From positions 14,624,392-14,688,391 of the forward strand of contig JBBMNZ010000003.1 in NCBI GenBank assembly GCA_037954325.1: DNA of 64,000 bases. Direction: 5' to 3'. Under the pieces are notes generated by a model. That model had not been told where the DNA came from. It made no database searches and saw only the letters and a program-made list of their open reading frames with translations. The position numbers were made by a program, and so were the translations under genes. This stretch comes from Fistularia commersonii. Its lineage: Eukaryota > Chordata > Actinopteri > Syngnathiformes > Fistulariidae. Positions 24,676-37,640 of this stretch are shown here, piece by piece. Position 1 is the stretch's first letter. Every line of letters starts with the position of its first letter.

Positions 24676-25333
24676 CTTTACGTTTTACTTTCCATGGGAT
24701 TTTTCTGGCTTTACAATTTATCTGCTGCTTGTTTCACATTTTAAAGTAGTAGTTATCAAAGTGCAGTGCAAATTGTTGCTTATTTTTACATTTAATTTCT
24801 GACCCTATAAGACTCCAATCACATGAAAAGTAGTGAAAACCTCACATCACTGAAAATTAGCATTTGCAACATTTCTATCAAAAATTGTTATTTGAGAGGC
24901 ACATTTATTTGGTCATCTAATTGACAGATATTAGAAAGTGACTTTTAGAATTGCATTTACTCTATCTTTCTGCATCAAGTTAACCATTACAACACGTGAA
25001 TCTGAAAAAAAAAATCCCTTTGAAAAGTTATAAAATTGTGGAATGTTGACGTTTATCTGCTGAATGCGACTGTGATGAAATGAGTTACACAAACGCTTTC
25101 AGAGACATTTCTTGCACAAACGGAGAGAAACACCTGAGTGGCGGTGTATGGCGGCGGCAGTAATGAAGGAAGTCCAGTGTGGTGAGATGTTATCAGCGGC
25201 TGCAGATGCTGAGCAGGAAACCACCAATCCAGCCGGGAGGCCAGACAAGATGAGCAGGAAGAGACGCTCGGTAACTGAAGCGACTTCCTGCAGGAGGCTG
25301 ACGTCGCCTTATCTGCCTTACATAAGGACCGCA

Positions 25334-25384
25334 AACCCACACACGCACACACACACACACACACACACACGCGCGCACACACAC
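25334..25384. repeat. (CA)n microsatellite
   Basis: Interrupted CA repeat. A C14 run followed by another (CA)n lies at 25481-25515. Confidence 0.95.
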
Positions 25385-25804
25385 CTGAATGCATCAAGTG
25401 AAACTGCTCCCTCTCTTTCTTACAGTTGCACAACTATTATCAGACTGGTCTTCATCTAAAGACTCAAAACAAACAGATGACCCCCCCCCCCCCCACACAC
25501 ACACACACACACACAAAAAGAAGTTGAATTCACTTGAATCCACTTTGAATCAATCAGATGGATGGAGAGGTTTCTCTATTTTTTTTTTAAATTACATAGC
25601 TGTTAATTTCTGGTTGAGTTTCTATTATTTTCAACATATTTTGTTGACCACTTTGACCGACTAACCCGAGAATTCCCGGGTTAGTTATTGAAAACATCTT
25701 GCAGATTTGTTGTTTATTTCATGTTAATGTTGTGGCAGTGTTGTACATAACTTCTTTCATACATTCTTTTACTTCTTTAGTACATCAATTTATAATTTTA
25801 CTCA

Positions 25805-26135
25805 AAGGAATAGTGGGGCGGCACAGCGGTGCAGTGCTCGGCGCAAGAAGGTCCCTGATTCGGTTCAGAGAGGGGCCCTATCGGTGCAGCATGTTCTTTC
25901 TGTATCTGCACAGGTTTTCTCGGGATTTACCCCACAAATGCAGGTTAAGTAAAGACTAAGTTACCAAGACGTATGAATGAGAGTGTATGGTGGTATGTCT
26001 CTTTATATTATACACTTTTATTAACTAGGTGTACGCAGCCTCTCTCCTGATAGCAGCTGGGATTGGCTCCATCCCCCTGCAACCTTGAGCAAAGGATACA
26101 CAGTACAGATAGTGAATAACTGAATGAATAATGTA
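25805..26135 (-). mobile_element. Common fish interspersed repeat, reverse copy
   Basis: Reverse orientation of the repeat at 14161. It starts GTGGGGCGGCACAGCGGTGC with GCAAGAAGGTCCCTGATTCG, then TTTTCTCGGGATTTACC, then ends with CAGCTGGGATTGGCTCCATC and AGTGAATAACTGAATGAATA. It is diverged and partly expanded in the middle. Confidence 0.7.
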
Positions 26136-26317
26136 TATTTATCTTAGATGTTGCTTAATTTGTTGTCAACGGTTATTTTAAGAGATTCTTGCTTAAATCT
26201 GAGAACCTTTAAAGTTGACATGATTTCTTGGAAATGTTTTAGTGGTATTAAGGAACATCTCTTCATTTTGTTGCTAATCTCTTGCTGAAATTGTCTTCAT
26301 TTTCTTTTTTGGTTATC

Positions 26318-26600
26318 CTGTACTCAAAGTTGGAGCTGGATCCTATCCCAGCTGTCTTTGGGTGAGAGGCAGGATTCAGCCTGGGACGGTCAGCCGCAAC
26401 CATGCTCTTACTCATTCACACATCTAGGATATTACAGATCTTCAGTTATTCTACTGTGGGTTTTTTGGGGCTGTTGGAGGTACTCTGAGAACCCAGAGGA
26501 CCCCTGCAGACACAAGAAGAACATGGAGACTCCTCACAGAAAGGGCCCCTGTCAGACTTGAACCAGGGACCATTTCGGTGTGAGTTGGAAGCCTTTACAT
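26318..26600 (+). mobile_element. Common fish interspersed repeat, diverged copy
   Basis: Shows the series GATCCTATCCCAGCTGTC, TTACTCATTCACAC, TGGAGGTACTCTGAGAACCC, AAGAAGAACATGGAGACTCC, ACAGAAAGGGCCCC and TTGAACCAGGGACC. The 67-residue frame through it is a shadow. Confidence 0.65.
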
Positions 26601-27315
26601 AAAGACATTACCAAAAAAATTATATAAAATAAACTCATTTTCAGTTTTTGGACAACAATCACTTGTTGTATTCTTGCTTGAAAGAGAGAGCCTTGCATTA
26701 TAACAATAAAAGTATGAAATCAGCTCTTTGATTCATATCAATATGTAGAATAAAACATTGCCGGCTTCGTTAAAAATCTAACAGAAAGACCCTTTAAAAG
26801 CAGCCAATATAGACAGAATGTATACTATCTGCTGGTGTTTCTCTGAAGCACCTTTAACTGTCTGTCTGAGCTTTAAGTGACCTCCAGAGCTGATGTTTGA
26901 CCTTCAAGGTTGCAGTCATTGTACAGAGTTCGCCGTTGAACTGACAAAAAACATTCATGTAACATCCAGAGTCAAATGACATTTGGGAGAAAATAGTTGA
27001 ATCCGGTCTATGAGTAAACAGGGAGGGAAAGGAAAGTGAAAAAACAGCAACAAACAGGCAGCAGGCGGAGAACTGAGATCCAGTAAAAACAAAGAGAAAC
27101 AAAAGAGGAGAAACACAGCCAGACAAATAAGAAACAGAATGAGACAAAGGTGACATCATCAGACGACAAAGGTAACCGGACAGGCAGAAGACACACAGAA
27201 ACAAAAGGAAAAACACAGTGTGGTTTGGAGTCATTTTTACTCTCGGTAACTGTTGTGGCATTGTGTTGTTGTAAATTGTAAATAGAGTGTATTTATATGT
27301 TTCCTAGCTGACCAA
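26601..27315. other. Intergenic stretch, no gene seen
   Basis: Purine-rich on the plus strand from about 26990 to 27230. The 135-residue minus frame at 26854-27261 is Phe/Ser/Leu-rich low complexity and not a gene. Confidence 0.55.
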
Positions 27316-27990
27316 AGGATCAAAACACACTCACACATACGCACTAAGACACAAACGAACATGCACACGCACACATTTAACTAAGACACAAACTCAAAAA
27401 TACACACTCATACACACACACACAAGCAGACACATACACATCGATATACAAACACATACACGCACCAAAACCAACACACACACACACGGACACAAACACT
27501 CAAACAATAACACACGGAAACACAGTGCACACATATGCACTGTACAGGCACATACATGTCAACACAATTGCAAACACAAATTCACACACTTACATACACA
27601 CACGCACGCACATAAGTAGACAAATACACACAAACACACACGCGCACACTCATACACACAAACACATAAACACACTCATACAAAGCAACACACACACACA
27701 CACACACAAATCAAACACACACACATTTCACATACACACACAACAAGACACATTCATGCCACATCCATACACACTCATATTATCTATTATCTACTATTAT
27801 CTATTACTGTTATGTTTTTGCTTGAAACTCCGGCACAACGGTTCGGGATAAATAAAGTTGTTCTCATTCTCTCATATACACACAAACACAGATAAATACA
27901 CTCCAACACTCACACAACCTCACACACTTCGGCAGACACACACAAGCCAACACACACATGTAAGCAACACACATGCAGACATATTCATAC
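27316..27990. repeat. Degenerate A/C-rich tract (decayed CA repeats)
   Basis: Nearly 700 bp of ACACA-type sequence with irregular T and G interruptions. It is split at 27775-27880 by an unrelated LINE-tail sequence. It looks like an old expanded CA array that has mutated. Confidence 0.85.
27775..27880 (+). mobile_element. LINE 3' tail (GGGATAAATAAAGTTGTTCTCAT family)
   Basis: GGCACAACGGTTCGGGATAA then ATAAAGTTGTTCTCATTCTC matches the segment at 55800-55880 and resembles known fish LINE 3' ends that finish TTCGGGATTAATAAAGT. The internal AATAAA belongs to the repeat and should not be read as a host polyadenylation signal. Confidence 0.6.
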
Positions 27991-29961
27991 ACTCTCACTC
28001 TTATTCAAATTGGTGCAAATCTGATCCCACATGAATGAAAAAAAACAGATGCAGATGTGCACAATATTTTAGAAAATGCTTTTTTTGACATTTTGATCAG
28101 CTGAGTCTCCTGACATTCTGACCAACTTCCTGTCGGAGTCACAGATGTGATTCTCGGGATGTTATGGACCAATACATGGCAGCGTTTGTGGGGCAACCAC
28201 ATAGGTGAGGAGTAGAAGGTGTGTTTTAAGGTGAAATTGCGCAGGATCTGTTCAACCCTGTCATGATGGAGAGACACAGAAACAGAAATAGGATCATACA
28301 CCTGCACTACCGGCATAGCGATAGCGCAATGCGCGTTTGGTCTCGAAGCGCCACTAGGTTTCCATGCTGTTAGCGAGCAGCGCTCTGGTTGATCAGTTAC
28401 AGGCGGGTAAAGTCCGCTGTGATAAATCTGCTTATGGAGACGCTGGACTTTCGTCCTGCTGGGCCCGACATCTTACATAAAACCTGAATAGATCTTTTCT
28501 TCTCTTACATAAGCGGCGCTCAGCTGCAAAGCCTGAAGCAGGAAGGTCAAGAGAGGTTGTGTCTTCCAACATGGTGGAAACGTTTTCTGAATGAATCCTT
28601 TTTACAGACCGCAGCATCTTTTTGATCTTAAACTTAGCAGCTCTGCACACTTTGTTTATTCACAGGTCAAGGGTCAAGAGAGGATCAAGAATGCGTTCGA
28701 GTCTGAGGGCCAAAGTCTCAGTCTTGTTTGTTTTCTCAGCAAATCCACTTAATTTGTCTCCAGAAAATGAAATGGGAGTCCAAAATCCTCTTGAAACATT
28801 CTGCCTGAAATCCCCCTTAGATGTGCGAGAAACCACCTGATAATTACAATTTCGCAGATAATTGGTCAATCAGCTCCAAATTTGTCAGCCACCATAAAAA
28901 AGTTAACAATACTTTACAGCAATATTACAATCTGAAACTCAGTAACAACTCGGAAGGCAAAAAATGACCTGAAATTTGAAAGCTGTAAGAAATCAGAAGG
29001 AATTAAACCAGGAAAAAGGACATAATCTGAAAATTCCAAGAATGAAACAATGAGGAAAACCTACTACAGACATTGAAACTCTGTATCTAAATGTTATATG
29101 AGACGTTATCAAGTTTTGCTTTTACGCTTCTCTATTCTTTTTTTAAAATAGCTACTTGAACTGTCTGCTGTTGCACTGCAAGGTCACTTGAGGTCTCGAG
29201 GAAAATGCCATGAAAGAAGTTGCTGAGCCTTTGACTGGAAATGTATCTTTAAAATGTAACAGAAAAAGATAAAGAAAGTTGGGTTGTGAATGTGGATAAT
29301 TGAGAACCTTGTATGGCTTGCCTTGTATTTGGAATTATTGAAACAGTCCTTTCAACTTTCTTGACCCTACAAGTTTGGGACAGACGTCTGAAAGACGCTG
29401 CATTTAAATCAAAGTAACAATTAAACTTGTCATCTTTTTCAATGAGGGACCATGAAACATAAAACCTGGCTGTGATGGTTTCAGACTCCAGCCGAACAAC
29501 AAGTCGACCTGCTCCTTTCCGCGTCTCAGTTGTTTCCTTCTGGACAAACTGGAGCCTGAAATGAGACCCAGAACCACAGCGTCCCGCCGGCTCCTCCACG
29601 CTGTGTACATCCCACATAAATACACCACCGCTCTAAATACACGCCCGAGAAAACACAGACGCACTCGCAGACACACAAACAAATACACACACAACACTCT
29701 GATTTCCAGGAAAAATAAATGTGGCATCAGTTGATTCTAAATATGTTGCGAGTTTAAGTGGAAGTAGAAGTGAGTGCTTTCAGGTAAATACTTGCTGTCA
29801 CTGCTTTGCAGTATGTGACGCCACACACACATTATGGGACATTATATATGATAACATATCATATTTTAGAGTATATAACTGAGAGTGCACTGGAAATTGG
29901 ATTTACTAATCAGTTTGATCCCAAATTAAATCTCAAGACTCCAAAGTTTCATATCAAATAC
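27991..29961. other. Intergenic stretch, no gene seen
   Basis: Unique-looking DNA without coding evidence. The minus-strand frames at 28005-28316, 28432-28650 and 29249-29727 show no domain. No conserved splice arrangement noticed. Confidence 0.5.
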
Positions 29962-30053
29962 TTAACCCTCATATTATGTTAAGGGTCAATTTGACCCATT
30001 GGGTCAATGGGTGAAATGGGTCAAATTGACCCTTAACATAATATGAGGGTTAA
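29962..30053. mobile_element. 92-bp piggyBac-like foldback MITE flanked by TTAA
   Basis: A perfect inverted repeat: 39-bp arms at 29962-30000 and 30015-30053 with a 14-nt loop. The outermost bases are TTAA on both sides (29962-29965 and 30050-30053), directly followed by CCCT and preceded by AGGG. TTAA target duplication with CCCT-type termini is the hallmark of piggyBac elements. It has no coding capacity. Perfect arms suggest recent insertion or arm correction. Confidence 0.75.
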
Positions 30054-30117
30054 TCTAAATAATAAAAGTGTCTTTTATCTGTAGTTTGATCTGAAGGGGA
30101 CCTTAATGTCCCTGAAT

Positions 30118-30365
30118 TATCCATCCATCCATCCATCTTCTGCCGCTTAACCTGCATTCAGGTTCGCGAGGAGCCCATCCCAGCTGTCATCGGGCAAGAG
30201 GTGGGGTACACCATGGACTGACCGCCAGTTAATCGCAAGGCCGCATATATAGACAGACAACCATTCATTCACTCACTCATTTGGGTCAATTTTCCCAATT
30301 TTTTTCCATTTAACCAGGGTTCTTCGTGCTGTGAGGTCGAAGCGCAAACCACTGCGCGCCCTCCT
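30118..30365 (+). mobile_element. Common fish interspersed repeat, truncated copy
   Basis: Starts ATCCATCCATCCATCCATCT then TCTGCCGCTTAACCTG, CCCATCCCAGCTGTCATCGG and GGTGGGGTACACCATGGACT, and ends with TGCTGTGAGGTCGAAGCGC and AACCACTGCGCGCC. The middle section is deleted. Confidence 0.75.
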
Positions 30366-33300
30366 GAATTATGTTGCTGGCAAATATCTTGTTGTATAAT
30401 TGTAAAAGCAGAGGTCCGGCTCAGGTTAAGATCATGAGTCACACACTAACTTTTAGTTTATGGTGGATCTATGTTTTTTTTTATAATCAGATAATAGATA
30501 CAAAGTATTACACATTGAGTCAGGATTATTTGATAAAAAAATGGAAAATAAATGAAATGCCATTTTATATGAGATCAAAAGTTTTTAGCTTTTTTAGCGA
30601 TATTTCAAAAATGTTTGAACTAATGCTTTACCGGCTGACATTGTGAGATTAAACGTCAACAATTTACACAGCACTCATTTACAGTGAATTCGTGAGCAGA
30701 TTATTACATATTTCCACTTTTATTTCTTCTTATGTGAAATCCAAATAATTATCCAGATGATGAAGTGGTTGGTCTGAGTGTCACGATGAGGGAACGTGCT
30801 TTTCAAGCTTTTGAAACTCATCAGAAAACCAAAACAAATAGAAAGAACACAGGAAGTTGCTGCCGATTCCAGAATCATTCATTCCATCTGTGTCCAATCT
30901 TATCAGCAGAGCCAGTCTCCACCCGAAACACCCAGCCACCTCCTGCTGGTTCTGTGGTCAGTTAGCCCGACAACCACCCCTCTTCTCCCCCCTCCAAGGC
31001 ACAAAGTGACCTTATCATTCCTCCAAGATGCAAGTTTCTAAGATGACAGAGGATTCTGTGGAAGCTCTTGCTCCAGGTTAGTGTCTGCCCAGCTGTTAGT
31101 ACGGGGGAACCAACTGCCATGTCATAGGTTCAAACATGCCGTGTTACTTTTCGTGTTCATTGTTACAAAAAGCTAGTCTTTTTAGTTTCTTTTTAAGGTG
31201 CATATAGGATTTAATTTTCACAGTATAACCTTCTAGACATCATATCTTCTTTCATTTTGGGTTAATCCATTCAGTGTAATCTGATGACAGTGTTTTCGTT
31301 ATTTTTCCCACAGGATGTCCCATCTGACACACAATATACGTCACACTGAAACCTACATAATGTATTGTTTTTGTAGCGTTACACGCAGAATGCACGTTAC
31401 TTTCCAGATCACCTGTTGAATCAATCTTCAATTTCACAATCGAACTCACAAAACGTGCCTCTTTTTTTCTTAAATTGCAGCACAGCAATAACTTTATGAA
31501 CACAGTATCTAATCGTTTACGGTTAGGTTGTTTGCCATGTTCTTCAATGAACCCTCCAATGGTTTCCACGGCAATGGCGCCGTCACACCACATGACTGAG
31601 TCATCAAACTGCTGACTGGAAAACATGGAAACATCTGGTCGCTTTCACTTCTGGTTTTAACCATCTGTGGAGGACAGACTCGCATGGCAGAGAGGAACGT
31701 GCCAGTCAGCGAAAAATATATGAGCAACGCTTTCTATTAATGAGAGGTCAACCATGTGTACCTGCTAACCAGGACTTAACCACTTTGTCCCTGTCTAACC
31801 TGAAGTGCCACTCGGTGGCCTGTGAGAGGGAGATTGTTGGTCAGCCGATGGCGACGGCAACATCAACATCATGGAGTCATCTGCGAATACGATTGTCTCT
31901 ATTTCAACAGATACCAGTATCGTTACATGAATCGGAAATTCAATGCAGAACAATTAAGAAGATATTCCCCTTTAGATTGCTTTGTGTCCAGACATTGCAT
32001 ACATGACATAATCATGACATCATCCTTCTGTCACTTTCTAGACACAGACACCCATAGATGTGCGAGTGAGTATTATCTTGATTCCTTCCCCTTGAAAAGG
32101 GGCAAGAAACTACTGCTATCAGAAATTGGTCAAAAAATTATGTAAGCAATGTGCAAGACGGTTCAAAAGTAAGTGAGGACTCATCCAACAAACAACATAA
32201 TACATCTTAAAATGAGTTTGAAATGAAGTATGAGACTGAAAAAAAAATGAAAAAAAAATCTTGGGGCAAAAGAATTTTAAAAAACCTTGCATTTACAACA
32301 ATAAAAGGGGGTGAAACCGGCTGAACTTGTACTCTTCTTGTCCACACCTTGAAGCGTGATTGTAATGAACCGCTGGTCATTGGGACTAACTATTCTTCTG
32401 TGTTTTCTTTGCACTCATCCCTCCACACATTTTGGGATCCTTTCATCGGCCCCCACCCTGCAGCCTCACAAACACACTGTGAAATCAAGAAAACCACACA
32501 CACTTCAACATTCCTGCCTCTGTTGACTGTCTGATACTTTTGTCATAGAAAGATACACAAACTTGTGGTTAGACCTCTTGACTGACACGCACAAACGTCT
32601 GCAAACACACACATCATAAACACAGCTACTTCATAGACACACACACATACACTCACATAAATCACTGCCAAACACACACAGCTGATAAAACACTTCTCAT
32701 ATCAAGATAAGAGTTTTATTTACATTAATCTGTCTCACTCAACACACACACACGCAGACATGCACGCACACATACACACACTAAAGTCACTGTGTATCCA
32801 CACAGCGATAGCTAGAAAGTTCCAGCTGGCTAGAAAGTTCTATCAAAATAAAAGTCCTAATATTCACTCACTTCGAGTTTCATCAAGCCTCCGAAAATCT
32901 GGAAACTTCTGTTCATCCGTTCATTTCCTCTTATTTCGACTCCATATTGGAATGTACTGGCCTCTTTCCTGGTTGACGGTGAGCGGAGATGTGAACCCTC
33001 CTGTACATGAATCCATGGTTAAGCCCTGTTTAGTTTGGTCAATTCTTTGTTTTTGGTGATCTTTTTCACCTCAGTTTAAGGAAATTTGTACATTTTTTTG
33101 TTACTTTCCTGATATGGCCTCGATTAGATGATTTCTTCCAGATGTTTGGTAACTCTTGTAGTCACTTTAAGGCATTACTTGTACATTCTAGGTAGTGCTT
33201 GTTTGTTGGTTTTGTGACATCTGGTGAATTTTCTGGTGGTTTGTTTTCAATTGGTGAGGGTTTGGTGGCTACATGAACTCATGAAGTGATCAGTCTTGCA

Positions 33301-33502
33301 ATTGTTTTTTTTTTTTTGTTTGTTTTTCTTGGGAAATATTCAAACCAATCTGGATACAATCTAGATACAATGGCCGTATCCCACCTCTGCAACCAAACCT
33401 TCTCAAACCAACAACGATGTGTCCTGCTCGTCAGCTTAGTTCAACCAGCTGTTAAAATGACAATTTTCTGAATGAACTTCTGAGACAATCGGACGCAAGA
33501 AG
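30366..33502. other. Intergenic stretch, no gene seen
   Basis: The overlapping frames at 31252-31727 (minus) and 31740-32145 (plus) reach 107-124 residues, but I recognise no domain in them. CA-rich text lies at 32460-32790. Nothing else supported. Confidence 0.5.
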
Positions 33503-33904
33503 TTTGATATGGCTTCCTCTTCCCCTTCTGGCTTTTCCCTCCAGGGGATGCCACAGCGAATCAACCTTCCCGATCTAACCGTAATCTCTGTATCCTCCTC
33601 TCTCACACCAACTACTTTCACATCCTCTCTCAGTACATCCATAAATCTTCTCTTTGGTCTTCCTCTAGACCTCCTGCCTGGCAGCTCCAATTCCAGCATC
33701 CGTCTACCAATATTTTGCAATTTTTTTGTGAGTCACTTTGGATAAAAGCGTCTGTAAATGATTGTAATGTAATGTAATGTAATGTAATGTAATATATTGA
33801 CTATCTCTCCTCTATACATGACCCAACCTTCTCAGTCTGGCTTTTCTGACCTTCTCTCCAAAACATCTAACATGTGCTGTTCCTCCAAAAAAATTTGATA
33901 TGGC
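33503..33904 (-). mobile_element. RTE-clade LINE, short 5'-truncated copy with 11-bp target duplication
   Basis: On the minus strand this encodes the RTE C-terminus: RRMLELELPGRRSRGRPKRR, then FMDVLREDVKVVGVREEDTE, then RLIRCGIPWRE. It ends in a GGAAAAGCCAGAAGGGG-like tail. TTTGATATGGC occurs on both sides (33503-33513 and 33894-33904) as a target-site duplication. The element is split at 33714-33790 by a 77-bp tail element. Confidence 0.88.
33714..33790 (+). mobile_element. Nested SINE/L2-tail insertion with (TGTAA)n
   Basis: Carries GTGAGTCACTTTGGATAAAA then GCGTCTGTAAATGATTG and a (TGTAA)n run, inserted into the RTE copy. The RTE sequence AATAT is present on both sides (33709-33713 and 33791-33795), consistent with a 5-bp duplication, although the TAA-rich tail makes the exact edge ambiguous. 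Confidence 0.8.
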
Positions 33905-36900
33905 ACTGATCCTAATTTCTCCACCAAGTTAAACTTGTTGAGTCACATTACAAAAGCTGGCATATGTTCTATTAATTTTACCCATTGCAGTTCATTTCCT
34001 GCCTCAAACAGTGGATTGAAACTTTGGTCCTCCCAAAGATGTTAAAACAGCACATAAATATAGAAACACACATATTTGTAGCTCCATCTATGATATAACT
34101 CATCATCCCTCTGCCTTGTCCTGAAGTGAACCACACACACACACACTAACACTCACACAAACACACACGAACACACACACACACAGAAACACATGCACAC
34201 ACTCACGCACACAAATGCAGTTGTTCATTCTCCCAGATCTTCATCATAGTTTCTATGGTTCACAGAGAGTTTACAGCTGGAGGTAAAAAAAGTACCTCCC
34301 CCCTCTTCCTCACACTCCTTTTCAATCTCCAGCCCCCATAGACCCCCCCCCCACACACACACACACACGTACACAAGTGCTTCACCTCCTCCTCTTTGTC
34401 AGGCATCAGCTCATCATCCATCACCAGCTCAAACACCTTCAAACTTACCTGACTGTGACCATAAATTCAATATTGTTGTCAAGCGACAACTGAGTGTTTG
34501 CATGTGTGGTGTGTGTCAGAATCTCTGTATGTCTGTGTGTGTGTTTGCCTGTGTGTGTCTGCACACACACAAATATAACAGACTCACAGACTGCCCTATT
34601 GCAGTCAATGCGAGGACATTGACTGACTGCAGATCCTCAAACAGAACTGGAACTGATCTGCACTGAATTCACCATATTGAATTTGAGTTATGTAAACTCA
34701 TTCTGAATTGGGATCAAACCAGGATCTGACCTGGATTTTAATCTTGAAAAAAGGGAACATGATCCGTTCTCATGTGTTTTCACTAATCATTTACCAAATG
34801 TTTTGAAAAATTGCAAACTGCCACGCTTTCAGGTTCAGCGTGTTGTTAGAGTGCCAATAAGGACCTTGGTTTTCCTCCCTGCCTGGGTTCTCTCTAGGTT
34901 TTCTCTCTTCTTTTTCACAGTCTGCAAAGTCATTTTGTTAATTTAAGACTAAATTGTTAGTGGGTTACAGTGAGCTCAGTTAATGGCGGCACTGTGATTG
35001 AGCAAGCTAAGATCGATATGGCTAAGATCGGTCACCTGTCAAAGTCAGTATAGATTTGCTCCAGCAACCATCAATGTAATTTGTGATTTTTGTTTTGTCA
35101 ACCTGGATGACGTAAATATCACAGAAGTTGAAAAACGCAAAATAATTGACTGATGTCTGTTGATGCAGCACAACAGAGGAGGAAAGGGCAAAGATAACTG
35201 CCTACTCAAACAGATTTAATTAAATGAAGCCTCTTATCATGATAGAGACACACACTAAATGGGGAACAATTATATCAGAGTCTAATATTTGGACCATCCT
35301 GAACATCCTGGCTGTTTCCTGAGCTGGGTAGAAGGGATTTCAACCTATCAGAGGGTAAGGACCTCTGACAACAGAGCGGCCTCCCTTCTGCTCGTGCAAG
35401 GATACAGTTTTTTTTTCCCCGAGTAGCCTGATTCCTGGAACGTCTTCTTAAAGCGAAGAGGAATAGACCGACAGTTGAGACCGCCCCCACCTTATTTGCA
35501 TGAGATTAAGAATAATACACAAAATCTGAATGCATCAGATTTCCCCACTCCTCCAGACCTGCGAACTGCCAGACTTTACACTGATAGAGATACTTTTAAA
35601 AACAATAACACTTCTAAGATACAACAAAAATACAAAGTTGACACCGATAGACCTGTTGAACAATTTCTTACCTTTTTTATACACTTGAAAACGACACTTT
35701 TTAAATCTTTGAAATTATTCATTGGTATATTTCCTTAATTATTTTCCCAATTTTCATAGTTTTTGTAAAACTAAAAAGTTGTGTAATTGTTTTTTTTTGT
35801 CAGTTTCCAAGATATTTCTTTGCACTTTTTTGACAGTTATCAGTGGAAAAAAATATGAAATTGAATCCTGTGTTGATTTGATAAAAGATTGAGATTTTTC
35901 TTGATTGTCAGAAAGAGCCTCCAAAACTGAGGTTCTCTATAGACGACAGCGGCTCTAGATGGGCTCTGAGCCTGCAGACCGTGGCTCTGGTCCTGGTCTG
36001 AAGTCCTCGGGAGGAAGCCTCTAGAGAGAGACGGCGTCTCCTGCTTCACTCCAAGTCAAATAGCGTCTCTGGTTTCGACGAGCCTCCAACACAAACCATC
36101 TGCTCTATTTTTACTCTGGAACTATTTATAGTGTCTGAGGCGGCAGGGATGGCCGCACAAATGCACACACACAGGCATGCATGCATATACACAAACACAC
36201 GCGCACGCATACAGCGGTCTGCCGGCCGGCCTGTGGTGGGACGCCGGCAGCTGATGACAGACCGCAGACTGATCCTGCTGCTGGCAGATGTGATACAGAG
36301 GAAGGAACACAGACTGGACCTACTTGTCAAGAAAGCTAAGTACATTTTTACTCAAGAAATTAACCAAAAGTTGTTTGGAAACTTGTAATCGGCATGTAAT
36401 GCATCCAAACACTCACAGATAATTGATCGTTTTTTAAATCAGCTAGTTACTAAAAAAATATGACCAGGAACTTACTTACAATCGGGGGGGGGGGGATTTA
36501 AATGTTTGGATGTTCAAAAGAAAATAATAGAAATAAGAAACTTTATAATGACAAGGAAAGTATATTTCTCTCAGTTGAAAATTACCTATTTAAAGGTCAG
36601 ACCAGCAATTCTCTGTAAGAGTCATTCACTTCAAATTCAATCTCGAAACGGTCCCTCTTTAATGCTGCCATTGATATGTCCAGCTGCTATAGTTGAAAGC
36701 TGCACAGGAAGTTGGATGAACATTATGACAACAGTCCCTTGACCCGTTCAGCTCCAACACAAGATGTCACTTATTCACAAGGTTGGCCATCATCTGACTT
36801 TCCAACCTCATGGAGATTCATCGATCAATCCAGGACCAAGTCCGTCAGCCAAGACAGTCCAACTTAAGTCTGTGTAACCAGCCATAGTTGTCGTTCTTAG

Positions 36901-37640
36901 TTTATATTCCTGAGGCTTTAAAAGCAAGCGACTGAAATAGGATGAGGCGGTGCTTTGTATTTTTTTCATTTTTATCAGCAACTCCTTGAACATTAATTCC
37001 GTTGATATTTGTGTATGTTTTTCTTTTTTCTATATTTCAGTTTCACAACAGATGTATGACCATTGAACATATGATTGTGACTGCTCATGTGTACGATATG
37101 CAGATTCTGCAGCTTTTTTTCCAAGATTCTTTTTTTTGTAAAGTGCTATCCTTGTTCCCCTCCATACTTTTAAGCAACAAGTTCAGTAGACACCTTTCCA
37201 TTATCTGTGAGAAAATAACTAGAAATATGCTGAAAGGGAGAAATTACCTGAAAAATTAGTAAGGATTCACTCCGAAAATCAGGAGGAAACTAAATGAGAA
37301 AAATAGTGTTCCCAAATAACAAATATATTAGATCAGTTATTATCAGATAAGTTTATCAGATATGTGACAAATTGCCTTAAAGTGGGAAATTAGCCATCGG
37401 GGGGTGGTTAATAAATCGAAACTCAGAAAATACTATGTTATCAAGGGGAAATCAACAGCTTTTGTGTTGTAAAGGAATCTTCTCAGCTAGTTATCTGCGT
37501 AATTATTAAAGGGATCCCTGGTTACCAGGACGTTATTGTCCTGTTTGTCAGAACATATCAATATTTGTACCAGCTACATAAAAACAATATTAGAATCTCT
37601 CCGCAAATCTTAGTTTGAATAAAAAATTGTAAAAAAAAAC
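33905..37640. other. Intergenic stretch, no gene seen
   Basis: Contains interrupted (CA)n at 34130-34215, C9 plus (CA)n at about 34345-34370, TG-rich text at 34500-34560, an ATTTGCAT octamer near 35494, and a G13 run near 36485-36497. The short frames here show no domain. Confidence 0.5.

Noticed and set aside
27850..27862. AATAAA as a polyadenylation signal
   Set aside because: It is part of a repeated LINE 3' tail also present at 55850, with no upstream gene.
31252..31727. Overlapping minus-strand frames considered as a possible transposase remnant
   Set aside because: A DSVMWCDGAIA stretch vaguely recalled Tc1-type transposases, but no catalytic series or terminal repeats could be found.
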